Source: Brienomyrus brachyistius
Lineage: Eukaryota; Chordata; Actinopteri; Osteoglossiformes; Mormyridae
Assembly (NCBI RefSeq): GCF_023856365.1
Contig: NC_064539.1
Coordinates: 12,785,519-12,849,518, forward strand
DNA length: 64,000 nt
Reading direction: 5' to 3'
Shown: one piece after another, positions 21,701-33,955 of the stretch
Layout of the letters: each line of letters opens with the position of its first letter
Position numbering within the stretch: position 1 is the first letter of the stretch
Notes under the pieces: model-generated
Told to the model about the DNA's origin: nothing
The model's input: only the letters and a program-made list of their open reading frames with translations
Databases searched by the model: none
Translations under genes and position numbers: made by a program

Positions 21701-23310
21701 AAAGTATTCCAATTCTGATAATTGCTTGCAGCAACAGCAATAATCCACGAGAGGTCAGTAGACAACAATAGTTAACGTTCTGATTAAAACGTTCTATCAC
21801 TCATCCACTAGGTGGAAGTATTGACCTCGGGAATACTTCATTGCAAATATGCTATTTAAAAAAAACGAACAGATTTTCCGCCTTTGGTTAGGTATCATGA
21901 TAACTTGCATGCATGTCTACAAATTCCAAGTCAGGGAATGCTAGAAATGATTATTCAACAAGAAATACTCTTCATCTATTAGAATGTTTTGATTAATGGT
22001 CATTGGGAATAAACGTAGAAGGCATGCATGCTAATCAGGTTTATATTAATTAAATGTACTTTTCTAATTAAACACATTAGAGAAAAATTTGCAATTAAAA
22101 TGATTCATTTTGTTATTGAGATTTTTGTAAAGTATCATTACAACGCTCTCAGCCTTCCTAATCCTGCTTTTAACCTTGACCTTTGTTAACAATTCGGGAT
22201 AGAGAGGTAGGCAGATTTCATGAATGCATCTTTTTCCTATTCCCTATTTAATAATATAAGGGCTTGAGGAATTTAAAATAAATACTCAGCTTCTTGGTTT
22301 GGAGTGAGGCAGCAGGCTACCATAATAATGGTTCACTATTTACAGAAGTGGCCACCTGCAACGGGCAACAGTCAAACGTAGATATCAATAAGAAGACGCG
22401 AAGATTTCCACTGAATTTAAGGATAATTCCCGAAAAGCTCGCAACAGGACTGTGGAAGCTGTTAACAAGGTACGATCTTTCTAATAAAGTTTATCATTTT
22501 CAGCTTAATACCACATAAATAAAATAAGCTTTAAACACCATAATTTTCTCTCGAAAGGAATTACATAGACTAGACCTAATTAAAAGAGTATTGTAACATT
22601 TAGCAGGTAAACTTTGAAACTATTACTTTTTCCGAAGTTGGCATATAAACAGTTGTATCGTCGATACATTTACAGTTATTGCACTGGATAATTAAACTTT
22701 CTCTCCAAATAGGCCATATTGTAGCCATATTAAACGTTAATGGGTTTTGGCAATGGGAAAGCTTTAAATGGGACTTTTATTTCATTTTTCGTCGTTAACA
22801 TTTTAGAACATTTTAAATAATAAGACACGAAACATAAAAGTAACGGCAATGTAATACAACATAATACACAATTTAGCTTATCCAATCTTAGCTTTTATGT
22901 TAAGCTTTCCTTACTGATGCCTTGGAATAATAAATGTTCAAAATTCTGTCTGAAAGACCTGTTCCTCTATACCTTTATTATGTGAATTTCTTTTAGCTTT
23001 TTCCTGTGCTAAGGAGAGAGCTCGATATTTCTGAACATTTGCGATAGATACATCTAAAAGAGAAATGCAAGGATGAGCATTTTTATTCGTTACCGACAGC
23101 ATGTCGGAGATGGATGGATGGATGGATGAATGGATGGATATCAGTAGCCTATATATTTATCACAATCAACACATTCACGCTTAAAGATATAGAGAGGTTA
23201 CTGCTTGGTATTAAATTGCTGAAAACTATTGCATGACAATTCAATGCGTATTCTTCATTATACTAACTAGAATATTTACAGTGATATTCAGCTTTAATGT
23301 GTATCCCTGA

Positions 23311-23377
<67 letters not shown>

Positions 23378-24160
23378 CAGTTGGTTTCCTTATAGCGGGC
23401 TTATACTAATTTCATTTGCGTTGCCTCAGTCATTATGTAGGCCTTTGTTCAGTTTTTCAGTGAATATTAAATCTTCGGTAGAAATTCCAATATATACGGC
23501 AAATTGCGGAGTACACTTTTTAGGATTTTTCTGTTAGTTTTTCTATACTGATATAAGAAGTATGCAGATGTTACACAGTTGGACACACGTCCAAAAGTGG
23601 TTTTAAACGACAGTAAAACAACAACAATAATAATACGTCGTATTGTTGTTATTGTTATTATTTTTTTTGTTGTTGTTTTTTGTATCCAACAAAACTATAC
23701 GTCTATGCGACATTAGATTTGGGTCCGTGCGTTGCACCCAAAATCTCTTGTTGAAGTTTAAGTCTGTAAGCGGCTGGTGCTTCAACTGACGGGCAACAAA
23801 TATTGCACATTTTAGAAGAAAAAAACAAAATGAGTAAATGAATGGTTGTTCAAATTAGTGCGGTTTGCCTGGTGAACAGCGTATAATACGATGTGATATT
23901 ACGTCGCTGCCGGTTAGGCTATCTGGTCCATCTCTATATTGCTTGAAAGTGACGAGCCTTTCTTCTTAAAACGCTCGCCTTTTCAGTACTAAATCAAAAG
24001 TAAACGGACACCTATTTGAGTATTAGAGAAAGAATTTAATGTAATCAGACAGATTTAGACATTTCTAAAGATCCCAGTATGAATTACTTTAGTAATAGTG
24101 ATCCGAGAAAAATGCTAGTTAAAACGGATTCCCTCGCTTAAGTTCACAATACACGTTATT
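21701..24160. other. Intergenic, no gene seen
   Basis: AT-rich. It contains a GGAT run near 23105-23140 (possibly a SINE tail) and a long AT microsatellite. An 74-codon ORF at 22294-22518 has no recognised homology. Confidence 0.55.
23314..23375. repeat. (AT)n microsatellite
   Basis: An uninterrupted AT run of about 60 bp. Confidence 0.97.
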
Positions 24161-24167
24161 TTAACAT

Positions 24168-24376
24168 TGTGAGGAGCATTTTTCAGGTCCCCCAAGGATA
24201 TAAGAACGCAATTAAAAAACTAAAAATGCCCAAAGTCTTCTATTTTGTTTAGTTACTTGTGGTTAAGGTTAGGGCCGGGTAGGGGTTAAGGTTGTCATGT
24301 TGTGATTACGGTTTTCCCCATAGAAATGAATTCAGTGTCCCCACAAAAATATAATTACAAACCTGTGCGTGTGTGT
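24168..24376. mobile_element. Fish MITE-like element with gtgagga / gtccccac ends
   Basis: The left end attgtgaggagc and right end gtgtccccacaaa are imperfect inverted repeats. The interior carries gggttaaggttgtcatgttg and gttttccccatagaaatgaa, phrases familiar from a very common short fish DNA transposon. A G/T-rich tail follows (cctgtgcgtgtgtg). The family assignment is from memory. Confidence 0.6.
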
Positions 24377-24379
24377 AAT

Positions 24380-27350
24380 TTTAAATAATGTTAAAATGAA
24401 AGGTGTAACTGTAAGCAGACGCTTGTAGTTACAGGGTCGTTATCTCAGATTTACTGTCGTTTCTTTCGTTGCCTTTTCCATGAAGCATACTAGTTTTATC
24501 TTTAGAAGGCGAAACTTAAATTACAGTTATTTTAACGTGTTGCTATGATAAAACTTAATTTAAACTACGATATTTAAACTTAATCGTGATAGAATATTAA
24601 TAATACATATTTTCACTGTAAGCTTACTGGTTGCACCCATAAAGTCTTAAGATATTTTTACAGTAGTAAAAATTGAACTACTATTTGACTGTTTAGACTG
24701 AGGTATTTTAATCACTGCTGAACAAATGATTAAACAGTTTGTCTTTGGTGTTAATTTTACTTCATATACTCTACATTTGAATCACTGGAATTAGAGTCAT
24801 AGGTGTCAGAAATAGTTACCATTAATCTGAAAATCTGACCCATGAATTATATGAATAGCTGAGTAGTTGTGCAATGTCCTCCAATACTGTCATTGTTGTA
24901 TAAAATATTTACAGTAACTACAGCTAGTAGGCCTAAACAACAGTGTACTACAAACTGCCCCTATAAATCGTATAACAAACACTACAGCAGAATTTAACTG
25001 TCCTAAAACTAGTTTTCTGCTGGTTTCAACTAGACTTTCACTGGGTTCGGCACTAGTATCGTAGGCTATGAGTAACACGTTAGTTTTCGCTTATAGCCTA
25101 ATCTCTGTTTATGCAGATATATGAAGTGAAACATGAAAAGATCTGTTAATAAATGAGCAGTGCTACAGCCATAGGTCAGTTATCTGGAGGGACTCCAAGG
25201 TTTAGTCACCATCTCCTTCGTAGTGAAAGAGAGACAGTGCAGAGCCATTGTTTTTTTCCCTAAGATTATAGTGTTATCATATTATGTGTAGTTTTAAGCA
25301 TATATCGTAGTCTGTTAATCTGTACTTCGATTTAGTAGGACCTCAACCTGGACGTAGAATCCAGTTTTCAGTACAGGCCATACTCACCAAAGGACATGTA
25401 GGAACGGGTCCCTGGATTCTCTCCTGCTATGAAGGCATGTAGAAAGTCCCTCGACAAAGGACGCCAGTTCCTTAAGGAGAGTGCAGAGAGCAACCTTGGG
25501 ATTTCTGAGGAACCCCTCACCCACCACCTCTCTGCAATCTGATCCAGGGTCAAGACCTGTTTTGTTTTCAGTCACCCCAGTACATTTGAAAATGGCTGTC
25601 AACGTGCTTTTTGAAAATCCAACACGCCCGATTTTGGGGCCATTTTCAGTGTGTTAGGGAGTGGTGTGTGAATTCAGCATCTCTATCTGTAAAATCAGTG
25701 CAATAGCTCAATAGCAAAACAAACAGAAACAAAGTCTTACGATCTGCTGATTTGTAAAGGTATTGCTTAGCATTTACATGTGGACTAGAATGGAATACCG
25801 TGGGAATAAAAGGAAATGTTCAGTTAAAATATATAATGTTTTATTATCAAGATGTCACTGCGTGTAATACTTTAATGTAAAAGTTGCTGTAATATGTTCG
25901 CTGATGCTAACTGTCCTGCCATGGAAGTCTTTTTTGGCCTGACTTTTGAAAGAAAAAACAAGCACTCATTCATTCTCAAGGCTGCTAAGATTCCATTCCT
26001 CCTCTCAACGTCCATTTAAGGAAAAGTTTCAGGTGATAGGATGGTGTCTTAGTGAGTATAATAGTAGCAAAAATGATAAAAGAAATTTGTGTAGAGAAGA
26101 ACATATGCATTATCTCTTGAAGTCTTAAGTAATAAACAAAGCACTCCATACTGACAATTTCATGGTACAAATATAAGAGTGAGACAGATAATCTCCATAG
26201 AAACCACTAGTTCAGGACCTAAAACTAAAACAGCACCTTCATTCTCATCACTTACTTCTTGTAAAAGATACAAAAATAAATGACTATCCAGCAGTACAAA
26301 TTCAAGTAATATTCTGCATTTTAACCTTCATCATTACACAAAGATGTCAAATGTGACAAAATGCAAAAATGACTTTTAGTTTATGATTTTGACAATCACT
26401 TTTATAAAGGTTAATCAATATGACAGTTTTGATAAAAGCTTTCAATTAAAATGCCTTGTATAACTGAAGGAAATATACATTTTTTGGTGATTAAAGGAGG
26501 ATGTTTGTACATCATATTGCTATATTTGTAAAATTTATTTATTAACATTAATTAAAAGACCATTAATTAATGTTAGGGTACAATATAGTGATATAATGAT
26601 ATTTTTAACGTTTAGAACTGTTTAATAATATATATTTTAAAATGTAACAACATGTTATAAATTCTATTAGTACCTCTTCGTCTAACAAGACGAAAAACCC
26701 ATTACTACCCTTAACTTCACCTACTGCAGTGGATACACAGCTGAAGGCCAAACATGGCTTGATCTCTCTTAACTGAGAAATTGCCTAATAAGTCATATAG
26801 TTTCCCCTCTCAGTGCTAATGAATGCGTGTGAAATGGTACTACAGATACGCATACATTGGGAATATGAAAATGTCACTTAAATATTGTTCACTAGGCTTT
26901 TGGCTACGATGTGGTGATGCACACTCAAAAGAGCATTGGTGTTTGCCCTTTTGTAATCTGGCTCAATTTTGGAAATCTGCCAGCTAATGCCAGTGTGATG
27001 GAAGTCGTAATGGCTGTAGTAAGTGCCACTCCAGTGAGTCCTAGGTATCCTCCAAGTGTTTTTATGGGGTTCAGCACTGGAGATTTGGAGGCTCATGGAA
27101 GACCTTTGTCCTTGTGTTCTTCCAACTAGCCATTGACAATGTGTGCACTGTGGATTTGAACATTAACAGTCATGAAGAAAGCACTTTAAGCAAGGAAGGA
27201 ACCTCATATGGGTCAGATGATAATTCAGTTTTTTCCCATGGTCTTTAATTTTTGGATAGGTATTTCTGAGGAAACAACTTGAGAAGATCTACTTATCCGA
27301 TCCATGACCTTGCCCAACACCACATTATACATTTACTGTCATCCCTAAAT
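24380..27350. other. Intergenic, no gene supported
   Basis: Mostly AT-rich. Two less AT-rich stretches, 25320-25600 and 26890-27240, have short ORFs on one strand but no homology I recognise. They may be decayed repeats or conserved non-coding DNA. Confidence 0.5.
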
Positions 27351-27599
27351 GTATCCTATATAGGGTTGCAAAGGGAAAGAAAGGTTCTGGTAAATTTCTG
27401 AAAACTTTTCATGGGAATTTTGGAAATATTCAGCTCGACATTAAAGAGGTATATGCAAACTTTTGTGAATAAATACTGCAAAATATCAAGTAATTGACTT
27501 CCTAACAGAGGTGGAAAGTTCAGGTCCAAGAACTCCAAATACAGATCAAATTCGAGCAACCAATTGTGCATAATGAGTCAAAAGTCATAGAGTACCGTA

Positions 27600-27952
27600 T
27601 GTCAGGATTCGCGGTGAGCGGGTAAGCGGACAGGCAGGCAAGCTGGCAGGAAGCAGTCAAGGAGGCGAAAATCGGGGAAAACTGGGGATTTATTACGGGA
27701 TCGGGACGGGGCAGACAGCAAGGGAACATCGGACATTGACTAACATCAATGACGGACGAAAACCAAGGCAAGACATGGACTGAAATAGACAAGACTGGGC
27801 GAAAATAATCGGACACAGCTGGGCAAGATCAGGGAAGCACACGTGGATAATCAGGGGGCGTGGCACACACGTGGATAATCAGGGGGCGTGGCACACACGT
27901 GGATAATCAGGGGGCGTGGCACACACGAGGGTCGGACGAGCCGGGCATGACA
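27600..27952 (-). mobile_element. Solo LTR of an LTR retrotransposon
   Basis: A 353-bp unit running TGTCAGG to GCATGACA, flanked by a perfect 5-bp duplication ccgta (27595-27599 and 27953-27957). On the minus strand it begins TGTCATG, has AATAAA (tttatt at 27689-27694 on +) and ends CCTGACA, as Gypsy-type LTRs do. No internal retroelement region remains, so it is probably the product of LTR-LTR recombination. Confidence 0.88.
27841..27924. repeat. Three 28-bp tandem copies inside the LTR
   Basis: The unit acgtggataatcaggggg, then cgtggcacac, occurs at 27841, 27869 and 27897 with no differences. In an LTR oriented on the minus strand this is the U3 (promoter) end, where enhancer-like duplications are usual. 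Confidence 0.92.
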
Positions 27953-29502
27953 CCGTACTTTTAGGATCTGAATTTTCCTCCTCTGCTTCCTAATAAATAG
28001 AATGTTGTGTGTTATTGTTATTTATAGGCTAGAACAGGTGTTTTGTCTGTAATAAATGAGCTGATTTGGACCATTTCAGAGAGCTGTGGAACTCCATGTG
28101 AGCTGTGAGATATGGCAGCTGTAACTGTATGAATAATACAACATAGAATATGATTTATAAGCACTTCGTTTGGATGCAGATGCTTATTTTGGGGTGTCTT
28201 TACACGCAGATAGTTACTTATAAGCACTTGGTTACACAATGAAATCACTATTAGTGCCGTCAAGTTCAGCATCTTACGATTCTGGCAATTTCTGTGCATC
28301 AAAGGGTTTATGAGTTATTGTTTTTAAACTCAATTAACCCATTGTGCAGCAATCAAGTCCCAAAGGTTAAACTGTCAATGAAACAGTGTAAATAGCTTAC
28401 CTTACATTTAGCATATTTGATTTACTGGCTAGTTAGCTACTATGTAAACATATTTTGATTTAGTAGTTGCTAGTTAATGTTTAATGCCATAGATCAAATA
28501 TATTTAACCCAGTAATATCATTAACACTTACTTGACTGGATATAGTCAATGGATTAAATGCAGTAATGTGGCTTAAATAGTACTTATACTGTATAGTGTG
28601 CAGGATTCTAGAAATTATCGGTGCATGTGATGGAGGAATGCATGGTGCAGGACAGAAATTCAACTGAATTTGCATTAAATCTGGATATTTTAACCAAAAT
28701 TAAGCTGCTAGATGTTTTTTCCCTGTCATAGGCTAACGTGCAATTTAGCAAATTTTCAGTTTTTCCCATTAACTCCCTTGTATTCCTGTTAATTCCCATG
28801 GAAGGTTTTCAACTTTGAAAATCCCCAGAATTTTGCCGCCCTAATCCTGTAGATATAGTATAGAATGAAAACTTTCTACTAATTGTTGTAAAATAATAGA
28901 ACCAGTACAGTAGATCCAAACTGAAGTCAGAATGTTGCACTCTGGTTCAGATATTCATGGCTGCTAAATTTATATTAAGCCAAAGAAACTTTGTTTAAAT
29001 ATGTTTGTATTTCTAAAAGGGATTAAAGAGCTTCTTCTGTTCTCTGTCTCCAGAAGCTCTACTACCTGGCTTAGTACACTCAGCCAAAATATATTTTTTT
29101 AACATAGACTAAAGCGCCTGGCCATTACACCTACAAGACATACTAAATCCATAGGCATCAATATAGAGCTGATACTCTGCCGCTCTTCTGGGGAGGCTTT
29201 CCACAAGTTTATGGAGTGTGTCACTGGGAATTTTTGCCCATTCATCCAGAAGAGCATTTGTGAGGTCAGGTACTGATGTTGGACGTGAAAGCCTGGCTCG
29301 CAATCTCCATTCTAGTTCATCCCAATGGTATTAATTGAGGTTGAGGTCAGGGCCTTCCCCAACTTGTTCCTACAAAATTGGAAGCATAGAATTGTTCAAA
29401 ATGTCTTGGTATGCTGAAGCCTTCATTAGAACTAAGGGGTCTAGCCCTCCCCCTGAAAAACAACCCCATACCATTATCCCTCCTCCACCAAACTTTACAG
29501 TT

Positions 29503-29805
29503 AAGAACACAAGAAATTTACAAACGAGAGGAGGCCATTCGGCCCATCAAGCTCGTTTGGGGAGAACTTAACTAATTGCTCAGAATTGTTCAAATCTTAT
29601 CTAGCTCTGATTTAAAGGAACCCAGGGTTTTAGCTTGCACTACACTAGCAGGAAGACTATTCCATACTCTAACTACACGCTGTGTAACGAAGTGTTTTCT
29701 CAAATTCAGTTTAAAATGTTCTCCCGCTAATTTCCACCTATGGGCACAAGTTCTAGTACATATTTAAACTAATATTAAAGTAGCCATTTGGATGAACAAC
29801 ATCCA
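29503..29805 (-). mobile_element. 5'-truncated CR1-like LINE 3' end, inserted in Tc1
   Basis: The minus strand encodes the C-terminal motif of a non-LTR reverse transcriptase: HRWKLAGEHF, RVVRVWNSLPASVV and TLGSFKSEL, followed by a stop. A 3' end on the opposite strand reads ggaggccattcggcccatca on +. Tc1 sequence is continuous across the insertion (tttacagtt joins ggaacaatgcag). Confidence 0.8.
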
Positions 29806-30034
29806 GACCTGTTGGAACAATGCAGTCAGACAGGTAATGTTCTCCTGGAATTGCCAGAGAGAAGCCTGATTCCTCAATCCACAGAGCATGTTTACACTGT
29901 TCCAGAGTCCTGTGGTGGTGTGCTTTACACCACTCCAACTGACACTTTGCATTGCTCTTGGTGATGTGCTGCTTGCATGCAGCTGCTCAGCCATCTAAGC
30001 CCATTCCATAAGGCTCCCGGCACACAGTTTTGTC

Positions 30035-30871
30035 ATTCAGTTCAATTCAGTTCAATTAACAGTCATTGTCGCAAAGCGCTTTACATATAACCGACCTGGA
30101 CCCCACCAAGCAAGTCTGAGATGACAGCGGCAAGGAAAAACTCCCTCTAGCAGGAAGAAACCTTGAGAACATAAACTTGGAAGGGGACCACATCCTTCTC
30201 TGGGCGACCAGGGAGCATGAAAACTGTATTTACATTGACATTAATTTTAGTCCATATCGTTTTAAAAGTCCCAGTTGGTTTTATGTTGGTTGGATTATCT
30301 CCAAGGAGTCCAGGTGAGGGTTCACACGGTGTAGTGCTGGCTTGGGATCAGCTTGGAAAAGAGAAGATGGAGAAGAGTTATTGCCCTACACCTAACCTAA
30401 CCTCCGGCAGGACTAGAGTAACTATGGCAGCCTGGCTAAAAGAGAGACCTGGAAGGAAGCACAGGCATGAGGGTTACCAGGGGTTTTGACATCAAGCCAA
30501 CCTACCGTCCACAGTTTAAATGATCGGCGAGAGTGGCAGGACAACAGCACCAATCCCCCCATTCACCTTTAATCTCAAATGACCATGAACCTCCAGATTT
30601 CCAATTCACCTTAGAAAAGGGGATTTTGCTACCCAAAAGACTGACTAAAGAGGTAAGTCTTAAGCCTTGACTTAAAAGCAGAGATTGTGTCTGAGTTCCG
30701 AACACTAATTGGAAGTTTATTCCATAACTGTGGTGCGGTGGTGTGGTGTGGAGCAAATGCTCTTAACCCAAAATTAACATTCTTTATTCTGGGTATGAAT
30801 AGAAGACCTGCATCTTGCAATCAGGAATCGCAAGTCATCTGTGCTCAGCCAATATGGCAACCCCCTAAGCA
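30035..30871 (-). mobile_element. 5'-truncated L2-like LINE 3' end, inserted in Tc1
   Basis: The minus strand encodes NFGLRAFAPHH, QLWNKLPISVRNS and FKSRLKTYLFSQSF, the typical C-terminus of L2-type LINE proteins. The 3' UTR ends in a TTGAACTGAATTGAA-like tail (cattcagttcaattcag on +, at 30035). Tc1 sequence resumes at gataatgccagagg. The preserved reading frame (30629-30820) suggests moderate age. Confidence 0.85.
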
Positions 30872-32128
30872 TTGTGACAGATAATGCCAGAGGAAGTTTT
30901 CAACTGCAGTTATTGAGTCAACAGTGCATTGGCAATTTTTATGCTCTATGTGCCTCAGCACTCTGCGACCCCGTTATGCTACTTTATGTGGTCTGTCACT
31001 TTGTGGCTGAGATAATGTTGTTCCTAAATGCTTCCACTTTGGAATAATAATACTTACTGTAGCTTACGCTGCGAGTCACGTGATATGCGCTGGGTTTATG
31101 AGCGGGAAGTTTTGTGGAAGCTGAAGAGAGTTGCAGGAGAAAGCCACAATAATCTATAGTTGGTCTAATAAACAGGCACACACAGTAAATAAAATATGAT
31201 TTCCTTATTGTATACTGTTATAACTTTCATTATTAAAGAAATTAAAGTAAGTATAGCGATGCAAGGTTTCCAGAAATGGTTATTACTGTACATATCACAG
31301 ATTGCGTTCTATCATACTGTGTGTTTACGATTATCGATTTAAATTAAGAGAGTAACCGAGTTATAAAATGTGTATATTTTTTGTCATTATGTATTTTGAG
31401 TTTATTTGAGGCATACTAAATATTTCCGTAATTTTAAGCTTTGTGTTTTTAACACTTGCTTACTTTTTACCATTTTACTTTCGCCTTTCAGTTTTCATGG
31501 TGTTCCAAGATACAATAATGGAAGAATAAACACTTGCGAACATCAGTATGAAGTGTGCCCACTGAAGTTAAAGTGAAAACATCGCCCTTCATCCCGTCAT
31601 GCTGCGGCCTTCACATGTGGGCTACGGTTTCAGCATGCAGCCCTGAGGCATCTCCTGGTGGGATTCTGCAGTGGTGGAACTTCTGGTATTGATGGATAGT
31701 ACACAATAAGTTTATGAAGAATGGAATTGTTGCAAAGTACCAGTATAACGGTGCTCAGGATTGTAGAATAGTGTGATTTAGAAATAAAATGTCCTGAATG
31801 GTAAATGTTATTCTAAGACGTTGTTTTATAAGTTATTGATATTTATAAACCACAAAGTGTTAAGACAGTTGTTTTTACTTATGTTGAATAAGATTTTTTT
31901 AGGATTATATTGCTTGTATAGTGTTGTGCACAAACTAAAGCAAGGTGTTTTTTGTTAATTGTCGCAGTTCACATGCCTTTAAATTAACTTATTTTGTTTA
32001 AGGTATTTATATCTGAAAGTTACAAATGTCTTATCATTAATCCTTATCATGAATCCTTATCTCAGTGTGGTGAATTAGTTAATCAGATTGGTTTTTTTTG
32101 CCACAAAAAGTAACAGAAATGCAAGAGT

Positions 32129-32581
32129 TTGATGCTGAGGTGGAAAGAGCAAGACTACGCATACTGCTCGACGGGGACTGTGCCAAATCTGTATATGGCT
32201 CCACAGTTCCCAGAGCCACTGGATGCAGCCGCTCCTCCAGCCTTCCCTCAGAGTCACCAAGTATCTCAGAGAGCAGACACAGCTGCGCAACTGGCTGCAA
32301 AGGCGGCTGAGTCTGAAATGGAGGCAGTCATTGATGCACAGGGTCGACAACAGAAAAAGCCTGAAAATCAAAGGGACCTGGAAGTCATTGAAGCCAAGCT
32401 CAGGGTGTACACTGAGAAGGACAATATTGCGAGATGCAGCCCTGCTCGCAGCGAAGTGTCAGACTCCCTTTCAATCAGTCACTGCATTGGATCTCAGAAA
32501 GGGCAAGTTTCAAAGAATGAAGAGTCTTCAGTGCAGACGCTACATGAGTCAGTAGCCTGTTATATTCTTAAGGCTGAATGA
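32129..32581 (+). pseudogene. Possible retroelement gag-like remnant
   Basis: A 150-codon frame with Ala/Glu/Lys-rich, coiled-coil-like sequence (AAQLAAKAAESEMEAVIDAQ, DLEVIEAKLRVYTE) resembles the gag region of some fish LTR retroelements. An overlapping frame (32098-32310) holds QEFDAEVERARLRILLD, so a frameshift is likely near 32130-32200. It could instead be a decayed host gene fragment. No splice sites or homologous host gene are recognised. Confidence 0.35.
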
Positions 32582-33120
32582 TGGCATGAGACCTGAGTTA
32601 GAGCGGCAACTTTATTCAGCAGTAGGGTAACTCAGAATATGGCAGCTTTAACATGGATGCAGTCAATCCAAACATCCCTCCTACATTCACTGCATGGCAT
32701 ACGCATATCCTGTAGTTCTATAATACTATTGCGTTAATGTACCGAACACAACATTTTCCAATTTTCTAGAGAAAATAAGCATGTATCCTACATAACTGAA
32801 AGTATATAGTATATATAGGCTATATAACCCAACACTGTTACCACCTGTTCCGCCACTACCAATACAGCGGACATTTGCTTATTCAGTCTAAGAAATCACA
32901 ACAGCTTATTATTGGTTTAGGCAATGGAAAATCACTTGAACCTACAAGACATAACAGAACAAATTAACCACTGTGGCTGAAACAGTACATTAACAGTTAA
33001 CTTAAAGTACAGGCCATATACATCATTACAAGCTGTAAGTTGCTTAACCCTCAGGGGTCTAGGGGTAGGGAACACACTATCACTGACTGGGGCATGATTA
33101 CACATTTCTTTAAATATAAT

Positions 33121-33235
33121 AAACAAACAAATTTATTTTTGTATAGCGCAGTATCACGACATTACATCGTCTCAAAGCACTTTACAGCATCCTCACCCAA
33201 AGCCCCCAGTCAGTAAGCCAAAGGCGACAGTGGCA
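33121..33235 (-). repeat. LINE 3'-end-like fragment
   Basis: tttttgtatagcgcagtatc and ctcaaagcactttacagcat resemble the 3' ends of fish L2-type LINEs (compare gcaaagcgctttacatat at about 30070). Weak but recognisable. Confidence 0.45.
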
Positions 33236-33471
33236 AGGACGTCATTGGTAGTGGCGACGTCACATGTAGCAGGGTGTGCTGGACATCTTGGTAGACTGGG
33301 GTCTCCAGGCAGCACCCCCCAGGAGGAGTAGGGGAAATGGAAGATGACAAAGGCAGAACGGCGAGCTGGATGCAGGGATGTCACTGGTGTTGGCGACGTC
33401 ACATGTAGCAGGGTGTGCTGGACATCTTGGTAGACTGGGGTCTCCAGGCATCACCCCCCAGGAGGAGTATA
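33233..33471. repeat. Tandem duplication, period about 139 bp
   Basis: tggcgacgtcacatgtagca and ggtagactggggtctccagg occur twice, at 33252 and 33391 onward, with few differences. The duplicated block ends ccccccaggaggagta in both copies. Confidence 0.9.
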
Positions 33472-33907
33472 GGAAATAAAATGTGCAATTAGTCAAAGTA
33501 GGGGAAACTATAGGCAGTGCTAACAGCTAGGTGAGTGCAATATGAAGTGCAATGTGCAAGCTCTTAAATAATAATAATTTAATAATTTAATAAATAATAA
33601 ACTTAATTCATGGCAAATAAATTATGTCATATATTTGTTCTGGCATTACTCATCTTAATTTTAATGTATATTGTAAATATGTCAGATTTATGTTAAGTTT
33701 GTAATTTGACATCAAAGTATAGACATGCAGTTTGGAACACTTGCAGAAACATTATGAAAGTACACAATGGTGGCAGTTTGTTTTGATCCCAGATATCTGA
33801 TCACCAAAGTCTTGGGTACATGAAGATGGTGTAGTTGCAACATTCAGTTGGATAAATTAATAACAAAAACCTAACTCATGTCACTATTTCTGGCCTCCTT
33901 TCATATA

Positions 33908-33952
<45 letters not shown>
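33908..33952. repeat. (GT)n/(AT)n microsatellite
   Basis: A short GT run followed by an AT run. Confidence 0.95.

Positions 33953-33955
<3 letters not shown>

Larger units (their letters stand above)
27506..27985. mobile_element. hAT-type MITE split by a solo LTR
   Basis: The left end cagaggtggaaagttcaggt and right end ttttcctcctctg match the MITE at 6229-6384. A perfect 8-bp duplication cttcctaa lies at 27498-27505 and 27986-27993. Without the LTR and its duplication the MITE is about 122 bp. Confidence 0.88.
27361..28843. mobile_element. hAT-like element hosting nested insertions
   Basis: The left end tagggttgcaaaggg matches the reverse complement of the right end (tagggcggcaaaa). Near-identical 8-bp flanks atcctata (27353-27360) and atcctgta (28844-28851) look like a hAT target-site duplication. 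Subterminal gggaatt / aattccc blocks are also shared in inverted orientation. No transposase is seen. The MITE at 27506-27985 interrupts it. Confidence 0.7.
29108..31060 (-). mobile_element. Tc1/mariner element broken by two LINE insertions
   Basis: Three collinear pieces (about 29108-29502, 29806-30034 and 30872-31060) carry mutated fish Tc1 transposase sequence on the minus strand. Examples on + are gtcactgggaatttttgccc, ccaccaaactttacag, gtgctttacaccactcc and ctttgtggctgagata. An internal part of the transposase near 29335-29370 is also missing. It is inactive. Confidence 0.85.

Noticed and set aside
21363..21800. 145-codon minus-strand ORF
   Set aside because: It runs through a V-SINE and is non-coding.
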